64,000 nucleotides of DNA. Source: Ancylobacter polymorphus. GTDB lineage: Bacteria > Pseudomonadota > Alphaproteobacteria > Rhizobiales > Xanthobacteraceae. This document shows positions 18,842 to 28,011 of the stretch, one piece after another; position 1 is the first letter of the stretch; the number at the start of each line of letters is the position of its first letter. The position numbers and the translations under genes are program-made. Location of the stretch: the NCBI RefSeq assembly GCF_022836935.1, contig NZ_CP083239.1, positions 1,116,001 through 1,180,000 on the forward strand, given 5' to 3'. The notes below the pieces were generated by a model. It was not told the origin of the DNA, did no database searches, and saw only the letters and a program-made list of their open reading frames with translations.

Positions 18842-20337
18842 CAGAAGCGCGGCAGGTCGGGGAAGGGCAGCTTGCCGCCCGAGACATGCATGCGGCCCAG
18901 TTCGGCGCAGCGGTGCAGCACCGGGAACACCTTGCCGGGGTTGAGCAGCCCCTCGGGATCGAAGGCGCATTTCAGCCGCTGCTGATGGGCAAGGTCGGTC
19001 TCGTCGAACATGGACGGCATGAGGTCGCGCTTTTCCACCCCCACGCCGTGCTCGCCGGTGAGCACGCCGCCCACCTCGACGCAGAGCAGCAGAATGTCGG
19101 CGCCGAAGGCCTCGGCCTTCTCAAGCTGGCCGGGCTGGTTGGCGTCGTAGCAGATCAGCGGGTGGAGATTGCCGTCGCCGGCATGGAAGACATTGCCGCA
19201 GCGCAGCCCGTATTTCTCCGACATCTCCTCCATGCGCTTCAGCACCAGCGGCAGCGCCTTGCGCGGAATGGTGCCGTCCATGCAGAGATAATCCGGCGAA
19301 ATCCGCCCCACGGCGGGGAACGCGGCCTTGCGCCCGGCCCAGAAGGCGACGCGCTCCTCCTCGCTGGTGGAGGCGCGCAGCGTCAGGCAGCCGAGCGTGC
19401 CGGCAATCTCCGCCACGCGCTCGATGAGGTGGTTCACCTCCGCCTCCGGCCCGTCCAGCTCGACGATCAGCAGCGCCTCGACATCGAGCGGGTAGCCGGC
19501 GCCGAGAAACGCCTCGGCGGCATGGACCATCATCTTATCCATCATCTCCATCCCGCCGGGAATGATGCCGGCGGCGATGATGGCGGCGACGCAGGCGCCC
19601 GCCGCTTCCGACGAGGGGAAGCCGACCAGCACGGCACGCGCCGTCTCCGGCTTCTTGAGGATGCGCACCGTGACTTCCGTCACCACGCCGAGCAGCCCCT
19701 CCGAGCCGACGATGAGGCCGAGCAGGTCGAGCCCGCCGGAATCGAGATGCTTGCCGCCGAGGCGAATGACCTCGCCCGTGATCAGCACCATCTCGACGCC
19801 GAGCACATTGTTCGTCGTCAGCCCGTATTTCAGGCAGTGCACCCCGCCGGAATTCTCGCCGACATTGCCGCCAATGGTGCAGGCGATCTGCGAGGAGGGG
19901 TCGGGTGCGTAATAGAAGCCCTCATGCGCCACCGCCGTCGTGATGCCGAGATTGGTCACGCCCGGCTGGGCGACCACAGTGCGGTTGTCGAAGTCGATGT
20001 CGAGAATGCGGTTGAACTTGCCCATGCCGAGCAGGATGCCGTCTTCCAGCGGCAGCGCCCCGCCGGAGAGCGAGGTGCCCGCCCCGCGCGGCACCACGGG
20101 AATGCCGTTGGCATGGGCATAGGCCAGCACCTTCGACACCTGCTCGGTGGTGGAGGGCAGCACCACGACGAGCGGGAGCTGGCGATAGGCCGTCACCCCG
20201 TCGCTCTCGAACGGGCGCATCTCCGCCTCGGTGTCGATCACCCCCTCGCCGGGGACGATGGCGCGCAGATCGGCGACGATGCGGGCGCGGCGGGCCAGCA
20301 CATCCGCCTTCGGCGCCGGCATGACGAGACCGGACAT
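18841..20337 (-). CDS. glcD: Glycolate oxidase FAD-linked subunit GlcD
   Basis: 498 residues. The FAD_binding_4 domain carries VVPRGAGTSLSGGALP and the FAD-oxidase C-terminal domain ends around HQQRLKCAFDPEGLLNPGKVFP, typical of GlcD. It oxidises glycolate (or another 2-hydroxy acid) with electrons passed through GlcE and GlcF. The start at 20337 follows a strong AGGGAGGAG site at good spacing. It is the first gene of a four-gene minus-strand unit (glcD, deaminase, glcE, glcF). An AT-rich stretch with TGGT and ACCA half-sites lies ~105-125 bases upstream. Confidence 0.94.
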   Translation of the reverse strand: MSGLVMPAPKADVLARRARIVADLRAIVPGEGVIDTEAEMRPFESDGVTAYRQLPLVVVLPSTTEQVSKVLAYAHANGIPVVPRGAGTSLSGGALPLEDGILLGMGKFNRILDIDFDNRTVVAQPGVTNLGITTAVAHEGFYYAPDPSSQIACTIGGNVGENSGGVHCLKYGLTTNNVLGVEMVLITGEVIRLGGKHLDSGGLDLLGLIVGSEGLLGVVTEVTVRILKKPETARAVLVGFPSSEAAGACVAAIIAAGIIPGGMEMMDKMMVHAAEAFLGAGYPLDVEALLIVELDGPEAEVNHLIERVAEIAGTLGCLTLRASTSEEERVAFWAGRKAAFPAVGRISPDYLCMDGTIPRKALPLVLKRMEEMSEKYGLRCGNVFHAGDGNLHPLICYDANQPGQLEKAEAFGADILLLCVEVGGVLTGEHGVGVEKRDLMPSMFDETDLAHQQRLKCAFDPEGLLNPGKVFPVLHRCAELGRMHVSGGKLPFPDLPRF

Positions 20338-20440
20338 GGCACTCCTCCCTGATGCGTCTTGTGCGGCCCGGGCGGCCGCAGGGCCGCGCAAAGCCTGTTC
20401 GCTTTCGAGCCATTCTAGGGAAAAGCGCAGCCGGTTCCTA

Positions 20441-20460
20441 TGGTAAAAAAACTAGACCAA
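20441..20460 (-). promoter_or_regulatory. Possible GntR-type operator/promoter region of the glc operon
   Basis: On the minus strand TTGGTCTAGTTTTTTTACCA is an AT-rich island with inverted TGGT/ACCA half-sites. In E. coli the glc operon is controlled by the FadR/GntR-family protein GlcC, whose relatives bind TGGT-N3-ACCA boxes. The spacing here is longer, so this is only a candidate. Confidence 0.25.
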
Positions 20461-20604
20461 GGATGAATATGTCGTGTCCGACCCTCGGCTTCGGTGGCGG
20501 CGCACGCCCCCTTGCGCGCGATCAAGGCGGTGCGCACCTCCACTGGGTAGGCCAATGACCAAAGGCCGCGCCCCATGCCGGCCGCCGCACAGAGGGAGAC
20601 GCGC

Positions 20605-21024
20605 ATGAACGAACTCACCGCCCGCACGGAGGACGCCGACACCGGAGCGCTCAGCCGCATCCGCCTGCATCTCGCCCGCTCGAAGGACTTTCCCGAGGGC
20701 AGCGCCCGCCATGGCTATGAATTCGTCGCGCCGCTGGACGGCACGGGCCGCATCAACGCCGAGGCCTGGAAGGGCCAGCGCGCCGCCTGCACCGTCACCC
20801 GCTTCTGGGCCAACGAGGCGCCGGAGCATGGCCGGCTGGTCCACCGCGCCGGCGGTGCGGGGGGAGCGAGCTGGGTGTTCGACTATGAAGCGGAGGCCAG
20901 CGACGACGACGAGACCGGCTATCGCTTCGGCGACCATGCCTTCGTGCCGGGCGAATATGTCTCGCTGCGCGACGAGGAGGGCGAGCTGCACACCTTCGTC
21001 GTGTTCTCCGTTCAGCCGGCCTGA
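20605..21024 (+). CDS. Conserved hypothetical acidic protein
   Basis: 139 residues from the ATG at 20605, chosen because it follows GAGGGAGA; an in-frame ATG 30 bases upstream is less well placed. The protein is acidic and apparently soluble, with alternating strands and turns (RLVHRAGGAGGASWVFDYEA, YRFGDHAFVPGEYVSLRDEE, HTFVVFSVQPA). There is no signal peptide, membrane segment or catalytic motif that I recognise. It is divergent from glcD and convergent with the next gene. Codon use is normal for the window, so it is probably a real gene; function unknown. Confidence 0.7.
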   Translation: MNELTARTEDADTGALSRIRLHLARSKDFPEGSARHGYEFVAPLDGTGRINAEAWKGQRAACTVTRFWANEAPEHGRLVHRAGGAGGASWVFDYEAEASDDDETGYRFGDHAFVPGEYVSLRDEEGELHTFVVFSVQPA

Positions 21025-21094
21025 CATGGCCTCGTAAATGAAAGCGGCGCGGCACCCTCGCGGGCCCGCGCCGTTGTCGACTTTTCGAAGGCTG

Positions 21095-21949
21095 TCAGTT
21101 CGACGTGCCGGTCCCGGCCGGCGCGGTCGGCACGGCGCTGGGAGCGGAAGCGGTCTCGGCGCCCGCCAGCGGGGCAGCCGCGCCGCTCTGGGTCGCGGGC
21201 GTGGCGGCCGGCGTGGCGCCCGGCGCCACGGCGGGGGTGGCCGCCGGGGTGGCGGACGGGCTCGCGGCCGGAGTAGCGGCCGGCGTCGCCGGGGCGGCGG
21301 CGGCATCGGCCGGGGCTTCCACCGGCTTCGGCTTCGGCGTAGCGGCCACGGCACGCGGGCGGGCCGGGCGCTGGATCATGCCCATGACCTTGTTGTGCAG
21401 CTCCGGCGCCTTTTCGATGTTGAAATGGCTCAGCGCGCCCGCGCCGGTGAGGTCGATATTCTCGACCTGCCGCCCGGCGACCGGCTTGCCCGAGCCGCCG
21501 GCCTGGTAATAATTCACCACCTTGCCGATTTTGGGCGAGGCGGTCATCGGCGTCACCGGATCGAAGGTCACCACCAGCGGCACCGGCACGCCGGCGTCGC
21601 TCACCCGGTTGCCCATGGTGACGGCGGCATCGGCGCCGAGCGAATGGCCGATGATTATGACCGGCGTCGGCCGACGCTTGCCCACCGTGGCCTGCTCGAT
21701 GGCGGAGCGGGTCAGCGTGTCGAGATCGACATAGGAATGCACGCTGGCGTCGATGCCGCGCGCGCGCATCTTGGCGGCGAGGTCGTCCATGCCGAGCGAG
21801 AAGATGTTGGCGAGCCCGCGCAGCAGATAGACGCGGGGCTGGTTCGGATTGGGCTTGGACTGCGCCTGCGCCGGGGCCGGAACGGCCAGGGCGACGACGA
21901 GCACGGCGACGATGGCGAGCCAGCCGGCCCAGACCCGCGAGAACTTCAT
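21095..21949 (-). CDS. Exported alpha/beta-hydrolase-like protein with Ala/Pro/Thr tail
   Basis: 284 residues. A signal peptide (WAGWLAIVAVLVVALAVPAPAQAQ) points to the periplasm or outside. The domain at ~30-185 has an alpha/beta hydrolase nucleophile elbow, IIGHSLGAD, and a VVTFDPVTPM strand where the acid residue could lie. The last ~95 residues are low complexity (repeated PAATPA-type units), probably a flexible or wall-spanning tail. The start ATG at 21949 gives the cleanest signal peptide; in-frame ATGs at 21958 and 21982 are alternatives. Substrate unknown. It might be a lipase/esterase or a non-enzymatic member, since the final catalytic His is not obvious (SHFNIEKAPELHN is a candidate). 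Confidence 0.72.
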   Translation of the reverse strand: MKFSRVWAGWLAIVAVLVVALAVPAPAQAQSKPNPNQPRVYLLRGLANIFSLGMDDLAAKMRARGIDASVHSYVDLDTLTRSAIEQATVGKRRPTPVIIIGHSLGADAAVTMGNRVSDAGVPVPLVVTFDPVTPMTASPKIGKVVNYYQAGGSGKPVAGRQVENIDLTGAGALSHFNIEKAPELHNKVMGMIQRPARPRAVAATPKPKPVEAPADAAAAPATPAATPAASPSATPAATPAVAPGATPAATPATQSGAAAPLAGAETASAPSAVPTAPAGTGTSN

Positions 21950-22207
21950 GTCACACATCCCGAAAACACCGTCTGTCTTCATGCTCTGGGGCCCTGACCC
22001 TTGCAAATGGATTCTAGAACCGCTCCGCTTTGCCGGAAGCCTGATGCAGGGGCGCAACAGTACCTCCCGTTAAGGCAAAGGGCGCAACGCGGCGCCGTGG
22101 CCGCCCCCGCCCCCTTGCCAGCGCGCCGCCAGCATGCAACCCACTGAGGCGCGCGGAGTTCCCCGGCGCGACGGTACGACGCTGGGGAGGTGAAGGAGCG
22201 AGCTTCG

Positions 22208-23530
22208 GTGACGACGAACGCGACGGCCCGGTCGGCCGGCAAGACCTTTTACGACCATCCGCTGCGCGCCCCCGTGATGGCGGAACTGCACGCCCGTCCC
22301 TTCGTCGCGGTATCGACGCCCGCGCGCATCCTGCACGTCGCCTTTCTCGTCGACCGCGCCCAGGCGGTAGCGGACCGCGCCGCCTTCGCCAGCCTGTGCA
22401 TGGCGCGCGGCCAGCCGGCGCCGGACCGCGAGGCCAAGCAGCACCGCGTCGCCTTCGGCCGCTTCGTCGTGCGCTGGGAGCGCCACGCCGAATTCACCAC
22501 CTATACCTGGGAGTTGCCGGCCGAGGATGTGGTCGAGGGCGGCCTGCCCTTCCAGCCCTCCGCCGCCAGCCTCACCGATGTGCTCACCCAGCTGCCGCAG
22601 CCGGGTCCGTTGCTGGTGGCGGTGGACCTGCAACTCGTCACCGATACGGCGGACGCGCTCCCCCTCGACCGGCTGTTCGACCGCACCAGCCTCGCCCGCT
22701 CCGATGTCGAGGACGGCTTCGCCGAGATCGCCACCGATTTCCAGCCCGACCCGTCCGGCTTCGTGCGCATTCTGGTGCGCGATCGCGGCATGACCGACGA
22801 CGCCGCCGGCGCGCTGGTGCAGCGCGTGCTGGAAATCGAGACCTACCGCACGCTGGCGCTGCTCGGCCTGCCGGAGGCGCAGCGCCTCGCCCCCACCGTG
22901 GCGCATAGCGAGCAGGAGCTTTCCAGCCTCACCGAGCAGATGCGCCAGAGCGAGGGCCTCGCCGCCAATCACAAGCTGCTCGACGCGCTGACCGGCCTCG
23001 CCGCCCAATTGGAAGCGGACGCCGCCGCCTCGCTGTTCCGCTTCGGTGCCACCCGCGCCTATGAGGAAATCGTCAATTCGCGCCTGCGCACCATCGGCGA
23101 GCGGCCGATTTCCGGCTATCCCACCTGGCAGCAATTCCTGCTGCGCCGGCTGCAGCCGGCCATGCGCACCTGCCAGGCGATCGAGCAGCGCCAGGCCAAT
23201 ATGTCGGTCAAGCTCACCAGCGCTGCCAACCTGCTGCGCACCCGCGTCGATGTCGAGCTGGAACAGCAGAACCGCAACCTGCTGCAGAGCATGAACAAGC
23301 GCGCGCGCATGCAGCTGCGCCTGCAGCAGACGGTCGAAGGGCTCTCCGTCGCCGCCATCTCCTATTACGTCATCAGCCTGCTGCATTACGCGCTGGAAGG
23401 GCTGCACGCCCGCGCCGAGGAAGCCGGGCTGCATTACGATGTCGGCACCGCCACCGCCATCGCCGTGCCCATCGTGGTGCTGGTGATCTGGTCGGTGGTC
23501 CGCCGCATCCGTCGCGGCCATGCCGAATAG
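22208..23530 (+). CDS. DUF3422 family membrane protein
   Basis: 440 residues from the GTG at 22208, which has AAGGAG nine bases upstream; a GTG at 22190 is an alternative. The N-terminus (FYDHPLRAPVMAELHARPF) is the DUF3422 signature. A long, mainly helical middle follows. Two hydrophobic segments at the C-terminus (AAISYYVISLLHYALEGL and AIAVPIVVLVIWSVV) make it a C-terminally anchored membrane protein with a large cytoplasmic part. The family is common in proteobacteria and has no firm function. Its TAG stop is supplied by the first bases of the repeat starting at 23528. Confidence 0.85.
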   Translation: MTTNATARSAGKTFYDHPLRAPVMAELHARPFVAVSTPARILHVAFLVDRAQAVADRAAFASLCMARGQPAPDREAKQHRVAFGRFVVRWERHAEFTTYTWELPAEDVVEGGLPFQPSAASLTDVLTQLPQPGPLLVAVDLQLVTDTADALPLDRLFDRTSLARSDVEDGFAEIATDFQPDPSGFVRILVRDRGMTDDAAGALVQRVLEIETYRTLALLGLPEAQRLAPTVAHSEQELSSLTEQMRQSEGLAANHKLLDALTGLAAQLEADAAASLFRFGATRAYEEIVNSRLRTIGERPISGYPTWQQFLLRRLQPAMRTCQAIEQRQANMSVKLTSAANLLRTRVDVELEQQNRNLLQSMNKRARMQLRLQQTVEGLSVAAISYYVISLLHYALEGLHARAEEAGLHYDVGTATAIAVPIVVLVIWSVVRRIRRGHAE

Positions 23531-23632
23531 AGCGTTTTCGAGCGAAGTGGATTCCGGTTCGCGTGAAGAAAACGCGACAAAACAAAGAATCAGATCATTT
23601 CACCGTTTCCATGAAACAGTGAAATGATCTAG
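23528..23632. repeat. ~105-bp dispersed element, family B (copy 2)
   Basis: It matches the element at 14629-14732 along its whole length with a few substitutions, including one mismatch in the long terminal hairpin (23592-23630). Its first three bases, TAG, are the stop codon of the DUF3422 gene. Confidence 0.9.
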
Positions 23633-23680
23633 GGCTGCGGCACGCGCCCTGCCCTCGGCTCAGCCGCCGTTTCTCACGGA

Positions 23681-23706
23681 AAAGCCCCGGTCTCCCGGGG
23701 CTTTTT
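23681..23706. terminator. Bidirectional intrinsic terminator
   Basis: An AAGCCCCGG / CCGGGGCTT stem with a TCTC loop is preceded by A residues and followed by TTT. It lies between the convergent DUF3422 and lipoprotein genes and can serve both. Confidence 0.85.
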
Positions 23707-23727
23707 GCTGTCGGCCGGCGCGGGCGT

Positions 23728-24813
23728 CTATTGCGAGAAGCCGCCGGTTGAGGGCGCGGGGGCGCCGATCCACTGGGTCTGGCTGTTGTCCGGGGCGGGC
23801 GCGGGGGCGCTGGCCGCCGGGGCCGGCGTGATCGTGCGGGTGGGGGCGGTCGCCGCCGGTGCGGTCGCGGCCGGTGCCGGCGTGGCGGGCGCGCTCTGCA
23901 CCGTGGTGCTCGGCGCCGCCGGGGCGGTGCGCGGCGCGGCGCTGGCTGCCGGCACCACGGCCGGGGAGGTCTGGCGCGGCGTCGCGGTGGGGGCGGGCGT
24001 CGCCACCGGGGCGGGCCGGGCCGCCGCCGGGGTCTGGCGCGGCGCCTGCTGCGCCTGCGGCTGGGTGCGCGGCGCTGCCGGGCGGGTGCGCGTCGGCTTC
24101 TCTTCCTTGCCCTGCGGGTCGAAGCCGACATAGACGACATAGCTCTCGGACGCGCCGGGCGACGGACGGGGGAAGGTCACGTCGTCGGCGACGAGGCCGA
24201 AATCGACCTGCATCACGCCCGGGCCCACTTCCACCGGCACCGAATAGAACTTGGTCCATATCGATTTCGGCGCCGGACCTTCCTGCACCACGGCGAGGCG
24301 GATCGGCACGGTGAGCTTGCCGGGCCCGCCCTTGGGCCCGAGCAGCACGCGGCCCTGAATGCCGATGCGCATGGTCATGTCGGGGGCGGAGAAACGGCAT
24401 TCGCGGGAAAACTGGCCGAGCGTCGCCTGATAGCGCACACCGCCATCGGAAGGCTCCGTCACCTGCCAGGCCGCCGCGCCGGTCCGCACCTGGATCGGCG
24501 GGCAGGTGAACTCGGACGCGTCGGGCGCACCGGGGGTCACCGCGGCCGTGCCCGCGCCGCTGGTGCCGCCGCCGGCGGCGGTGGGCGAGACGGTGGTGGT
24601 CTGCATGCTGGAGCCGAGGAAACCCTGGTCGCCGGCATCTCCGGCGCCCATCGGCCCTTCATTGCCATTGCCGCCGCCAATGCCGGCGCCGGCACAGCCG
24701 GCCAGCAGCAGGGCGAGCGCGGGAATGGCCAGCCATGCCGGCGCGCGCCCTCTCAGCACCCCTCTGCGTCCCGCCTGGCCGAACGGCCGGTTTCGCACGT
24801 CCCCGATACCCAT
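23728..24813 (-). CDS. Predicted lipoprotein with Ala/Pro/Thr-rich C-terminal tail
   Basis: 361 residues. The lipobox LLAGC after a hydrophobic stretch (WLAIPALALLLAGC) predicts an acylated envelope protein. The middle (about residues 95-230) is a well-ordered beta-rich domain, with FTCPPIQVRTGAAAWQV, RECRFSAPDMTMRIGIQGRV and PVEVGPGVMQVDFGLVADD, which I recognise only as a conserved hypothetical of this order. The last ~125 residues are low complexity Ala/Pro/Thr. The ATG at 24813 is preferred over 24819 because GGGGAG is at proper spacing. It stands alone between converging and diverging neighbours. Confidence 0.75.
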   Translation of the reverse strand: MGIGDVRNRPFGQAGRRGVLRGRAPAWLAIPALALLLAGCAGAGIGGGNGNEGPMGAGDAGDQGFLGSSMQTTTVSPTAAGGGTSGAGTAAVTPGAPDASEFTCPPIQVRTGAAAWQVTEPSDGGVRYQATLGQFSRECRFSAPDMTMRIGIQGRVLLGPKGGPGKLTVPIRLAVVQEGPAPKSIWTKFYSVPVEVGPGVMQVDFGLVADDVTFPRPSPGASESYVVYVGFDPQGKEEKPTRTRPAAPRTQPQAQQAPRQTPAAARPAPVATPAPTATPRQTSPAVVPAASAAPRTAPAAPSTTVQSAPATPAPAATAPAATAPTRTITPAPAASAPAPAPDNSQTQWIGAPAPSTGGFSQ

Positions 24814-25001
24814 ACGCATACTCCCCGCCGTCCCGGGCTGGATGAGCCGTGGCGCCTTCCCCCGAAGCGCCGGACGGCCGGTGATCCTGGATCCGCTTTA
24901 CTGGACGCTCTTATAGCAGGCCACCGCGCGCAGGAAACCTGTCCTGTGGCGGTGGCGTCAAGCCTTCGCGTCCGCCTCTTCGCCCGTGGGGCGTGGCGGG
25001 T

Positions 25002-26390
25002 TCAGCCGCCATTGCCGGCGGCGGGCGTGGCGGTGAGCCCCGTCGGCTCCCCCACCAGGCTGAACAGCAGCGCGGGATGGGCGTTCAGCCGCGCGGCCAC
25101 GCGCTTCACGTCGTCCAGCGTCACCTTCGCCACCAGCTCGTTGCGGATGTCGATATAGTCGATGCCGAGATTGTCGATCTGGATCTGCAGCAGCTGCGAG
25201 GCGACCTTGGCGGAGCTGTCGAAGCGCAGCGCGAAGGAGCCGATGAGGTAGCTCTTGGCATCCGCCAGTTCCTCCTCGCTCGGCCCGACGGTGAGCAGGC
25301 GCTCATATTCCGCCCGGATCAGCGCCGCGCTCTCGGCCGCCCGGTCGTTCTTGGTCGCGGTGCCGCCGAGGATCAGCGCCGCATGATCGAGCGGGGCGAG
25401 GTGGCTGTAGACGGAATAGGCGAGGCCGCGCTTTTCCCGCACTTCCCTAAACAGGCGGGAGGAAAAGGCCGAGCCGCCGAAAATGTGGTTGAGCACGAAG
25501 GCGGGGATGAAATCCGGGTCGTCGCGCTTGAGACCGATGCCGCCGAAGACGATGGAGGTCTGCGGCACGGCCAGCGTCTTCACCACATCGGTGCCGAGGC
25601 CCTTCGGTTCCACATCCGGCACCGGGGTCAGCTGGGCCTTGGCCGGCAGCGCGCCGAACATGGCATCGAGCGCCGGGCCGAGCTTTTCCGCCGTGATGTC
25701 ACCGACCACCGCGATCTTGAGATTGTCGCGGGCGAGGTTGCGGACGACGAAGCTCTTGAGGTCGTCACGGCTGATGGTGGGCACGCTCGCCAGCGTGCCG
25801 GCCACCGGGCGGCCATAGGGATGGTTCGGGAAAGCTGCCGCCGACCAGCCGAGACTCGCCAGCGAGGAGGGATCGTTCAGCCGCCGGCGCAGCTGCGCCA
25901 GCTGGCCCTGGCGGATGCGCTCCACCGCCTCGTCGTCGAAGCGCGGGGCGTTGACCGCCAGCGCCATCAGCGCGAAGGCGTCGTCGACATTCTCCGACAG
26001 CGTGCGCAGCGAGCCGCCGAGGCTGTCGCGCGAAGCATCGAAGCGCAGTTCGATCGCCTTTTCCGCCAGCCGGTCCTGGAAAGCGCGGGAATCGAGATCG
26101 CCCGCGCCCTCATCGAGCAGCGAGGAGGTGAGGCTGGCGACGCCGGGCGTTGAAGCCGGGTCCTGCGCCGCGCCGCCGAGAAAGGCGATTTCCATCGCCA
26201 CCAGCGGCAGGGTGGTGTCGTGAACCAGCCACGCCTCGATGCCGCCCGGGCTGATCACCCGCTGGATGCGCGTCGTTTCGGACTGGGCGGGCGAGGCGGG
26301 GACGAGGGCGATGGTCATGAGCGTGGCCGCGGCGAGCGAGAAAAAGGAACGGAGAGGGCGGGAGCGCCGGCCTGCGGCGCGGCCGGTCAC
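25002..26390 (-). CDS. M16-family peptidase-like protein lacking the zinc motif
   Basis: 462 residues, with a GTG start overlapping the upstream M16 gene by four bases (GTGA). The signal-like N-terminus is FFSLAAATLMTIALVPASPAQS. Both M16 half-domains are present (VREKRGLAYSVYSHLAPLDH is the R/Y-type substrate motif). The region where active enzymes have HxxEH reads VASLTSSLLDEGAGDLD, so zinc cannot be bound. It is therefore the probable non-catalytic partner of the active M16 protein encoded just upstream; paired active/inactive M16 subunits are known from bacteria and mitochondria (MPP). Likely periplasmic. Substrate unknown. Confidence 0.88.
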   Translation of the reverse strand: MTGRAAGRRSRPLRSFFSLAAATLMTIALVPASPAQSETTRIQRVISPGGIEAWLVHDTTLPLVAMEIAFLGGAAQDPASTPGVASLTSSLLDEGAGDLDSRAFQDRLAEKAIELRFDASRDSLGGSLRTLSENVDDAFALMALAVNAPRFDDEAVERIRQGQLAQLRRRLNDPSSLASLGWSAAAFPNHPYGRPVAGTLASVPTISRDDLKSFVVRNLARDNLKIAVVGDITAEKLGPALDAMFGALPAKAQLTPVPDVEPKGLGTDVVKTLAVPQTSIVFGGIGLKRDDPDFIPAFVLNHIFGGSAFSSRLFREVREKRGLAYSVYSHLAPLDHAALILGGTATKNDRAAESAALIRAEYERLLTVGPSEEELADAKSYLIGSFALRFDSSAKVASQLLQIQIDNLGIDYIDIRNELVAKVTLDDVKRVAARLNAHPALLFSLVGEPTGLTATPAAGNGG

Positions 26391-27778
26391 GAACGGTCCT
26401 CCCCGGGGCTCGCCCGTTCGGCGCCCGGCTCGGGCAGGGCGGCGGCGGGGGCGGGCTTGGCCTGCAGCAGCTGGCTGGTCACGGCGCGGGCGGGCACCAG
26501 CCAGCGCCGCGCGGCGTCGCGCACCTGCTCGGCGGTGACGGACTTCACCAGTTCTGGCCAGATCTTCACATCCTGCGCGGTGGAGCCGGTGGCGAGCGCG
26601 GCGCCATAGATGCGCGCCAGCGTCGCCTGGTTGTCCTGGGCATAGATCGCCTCGGCCACCAACCGGGTCTTGGCCCGCTCCAGCTCGGCCGCGTCCGGCC
26701 CGTTCGTGGCCAGCGCCGCGATGGTCTCGTCAAGCGCGGTTTCCACCGCCTCCATCGTCACCTCGGGGCGCGGCGTCACCGAGAGGCCGAAGCGCGTATC
26801 GTCGAGGGCGGTCGACTGGTACCAGGCGCCGGCACTGGCGGCGACGCCCTTGTCGACCACGAGCGAGCGGTAGAGCCGCCCGGTGGAACCGCCGCCCAGC
26901 ACCTGGGCGAGCACGTCGAGCGTGACACTCTCGTCGCGGTCGCCGCGATAGGAGGGCACGAGATAGCTGCGCGAGAGGCTCGGCTGGCCGACGCGGCCAT
27001 CGGCCAGCACCAGCCGGCGTTCGGCGCGCGGCGGGGGCTCCTGCGGGCGAATGCGTTCCGCCGTCTCGGCGCGCGGGGCGACCTTGCCATAGGTCTCCTC
27101 GGCCAGCTTCTTCACCTCCTCCGGCTCGACATCGCCCGCCACCACGAGGATGGCGTTGTTGGGCGTGTAGAAGCGGCGGTAGAAATCCAGCGCGTCCTGC
27201 CGGTTCAGCTGCTTGATCTCGTCTTCCCAGCCGATGATCGGGTGGCCATAGGGGTGGTTGACGAACATGGCGGCCTGCGCGGCCTCGGAAAGCTGCGAGG
27301 CAGGGTCGTTGTCGGTGCGCATGCGGCGCTCTTCCAGCACCACGTCGCGCTCGGGCAGCACCACCTCGTCGGTCAGGACGAGGCCGGTCATGCGGTCGGC
27401 CTCGAAGCCCATCACGGTGGCGAGGTTCTGCTTGGCGACGCGCTGGAAATAGGCGGTGTAGTCCTGCGAGGTGAAGGCGTTTTCCTGCCCGCCGAGCTTG
27501 GCGACCACCTGCGAGAACTCGCCCGCCGGGTGTTTGTCCGTACCCTTGAACATCAGATGCTCGAGGAAATGGGCGATGCCCGACTTGCCCGGCTGCTCGT
27601 CGGCCGAGCCGACCCGGTACCACACCATATGGGTGACGACCGGGGCGCGATGGTCAGGCACCACCACCACCTGCATGCCGTTGCCGAGGGTGAACTCCGC
27701 CACCTCGGCGGCGTCCGCGCGCGCGGGAGCGGTGGCAAGGCCGGCGGCGGCGCCGGCGAGCAGCATCAGAGCGGGCAT
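26387..27778 (-). CDS. M16-family zinc metallopeptidase (active subunit)
   Basis: 463 residues from the ATG at 27778 (GGAAG upstream; an in-frame GTG at 27793 is possible). The signal peptide MPALMLLAGAAAGLATAPARADA predicts export. The inverted zinc motif HFLEH (H70, E73, H74) is intact, with the third ligand in VVLEERRMR near residue 150. The C-terminal domain carries the inactive M16 fold. It is coupled by a GTGA overlap to the zinc-less paralogue downstream, so the two probably form a heterodimer that degrades peptides in the periplasm. The pair sits in line with a small exported protein gene, lspA and ileS. Confidence 0.92.
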   Translation of the reverse strand: MPALMLLAGAAAGLATAPARADAAEVAEFTLGNGMQVVVVPDHRAPVVTHMVWYRVGSADEQPGKSGIAHFLEHLMFKGTDKHPAGEFSQVVAKLGGQENAFTSQDYTAYFQRVAKQNLATVMGFEADRMTGLVLTDEVVLPERDVVLEERRMRTDNDPASQLSEAAQAAMFVNHPYGHPIIGWEDEIKQLNRQDALDFYRRFYTPNNAILVVAGDVEPEEVKKLAEETYGKVAPRAETAERIRPQEPPPRAERRLVLADGRVGQPSLSRSYLVPSYRGDRDESVTLDVLAQVLGGGSTGRLYRSLVVDKGVAASAGAWYQSTALDDTRFGLSVTPRPEVTMEAVETALDETIAALATNGPDAAELERAKTRLVAEAIYAQDNQATLARIYGAALATGSTAQDVKIWPELVKSVTAEQVRDAARRWLVPARAVTSQLLQAKPAPAAALPEPGAERASPGEDRS

Positions 27779-28011
27779 GAGTCTTCCAGTCACAGCTTCA
27801 TCCGTTTCGGCGGACCGCCCGGAGAGACGGGCGCGCCACCCGGGCTCGGGCGGCGCAGGGCGGAGGCGCAGGCAATGTAGCGATGAAGCAGGCGCGGCGC
27901 GATGCGCCGCCGGCGGGCTTCACCGCGAAGTGAGGAAGCGGGGCGCACGGCACGCCCCGAACGCGCCGGCAGGCGCGGGAAGGGCAACGCCACGCCGGCC
28001 GGCGTGCCCGG

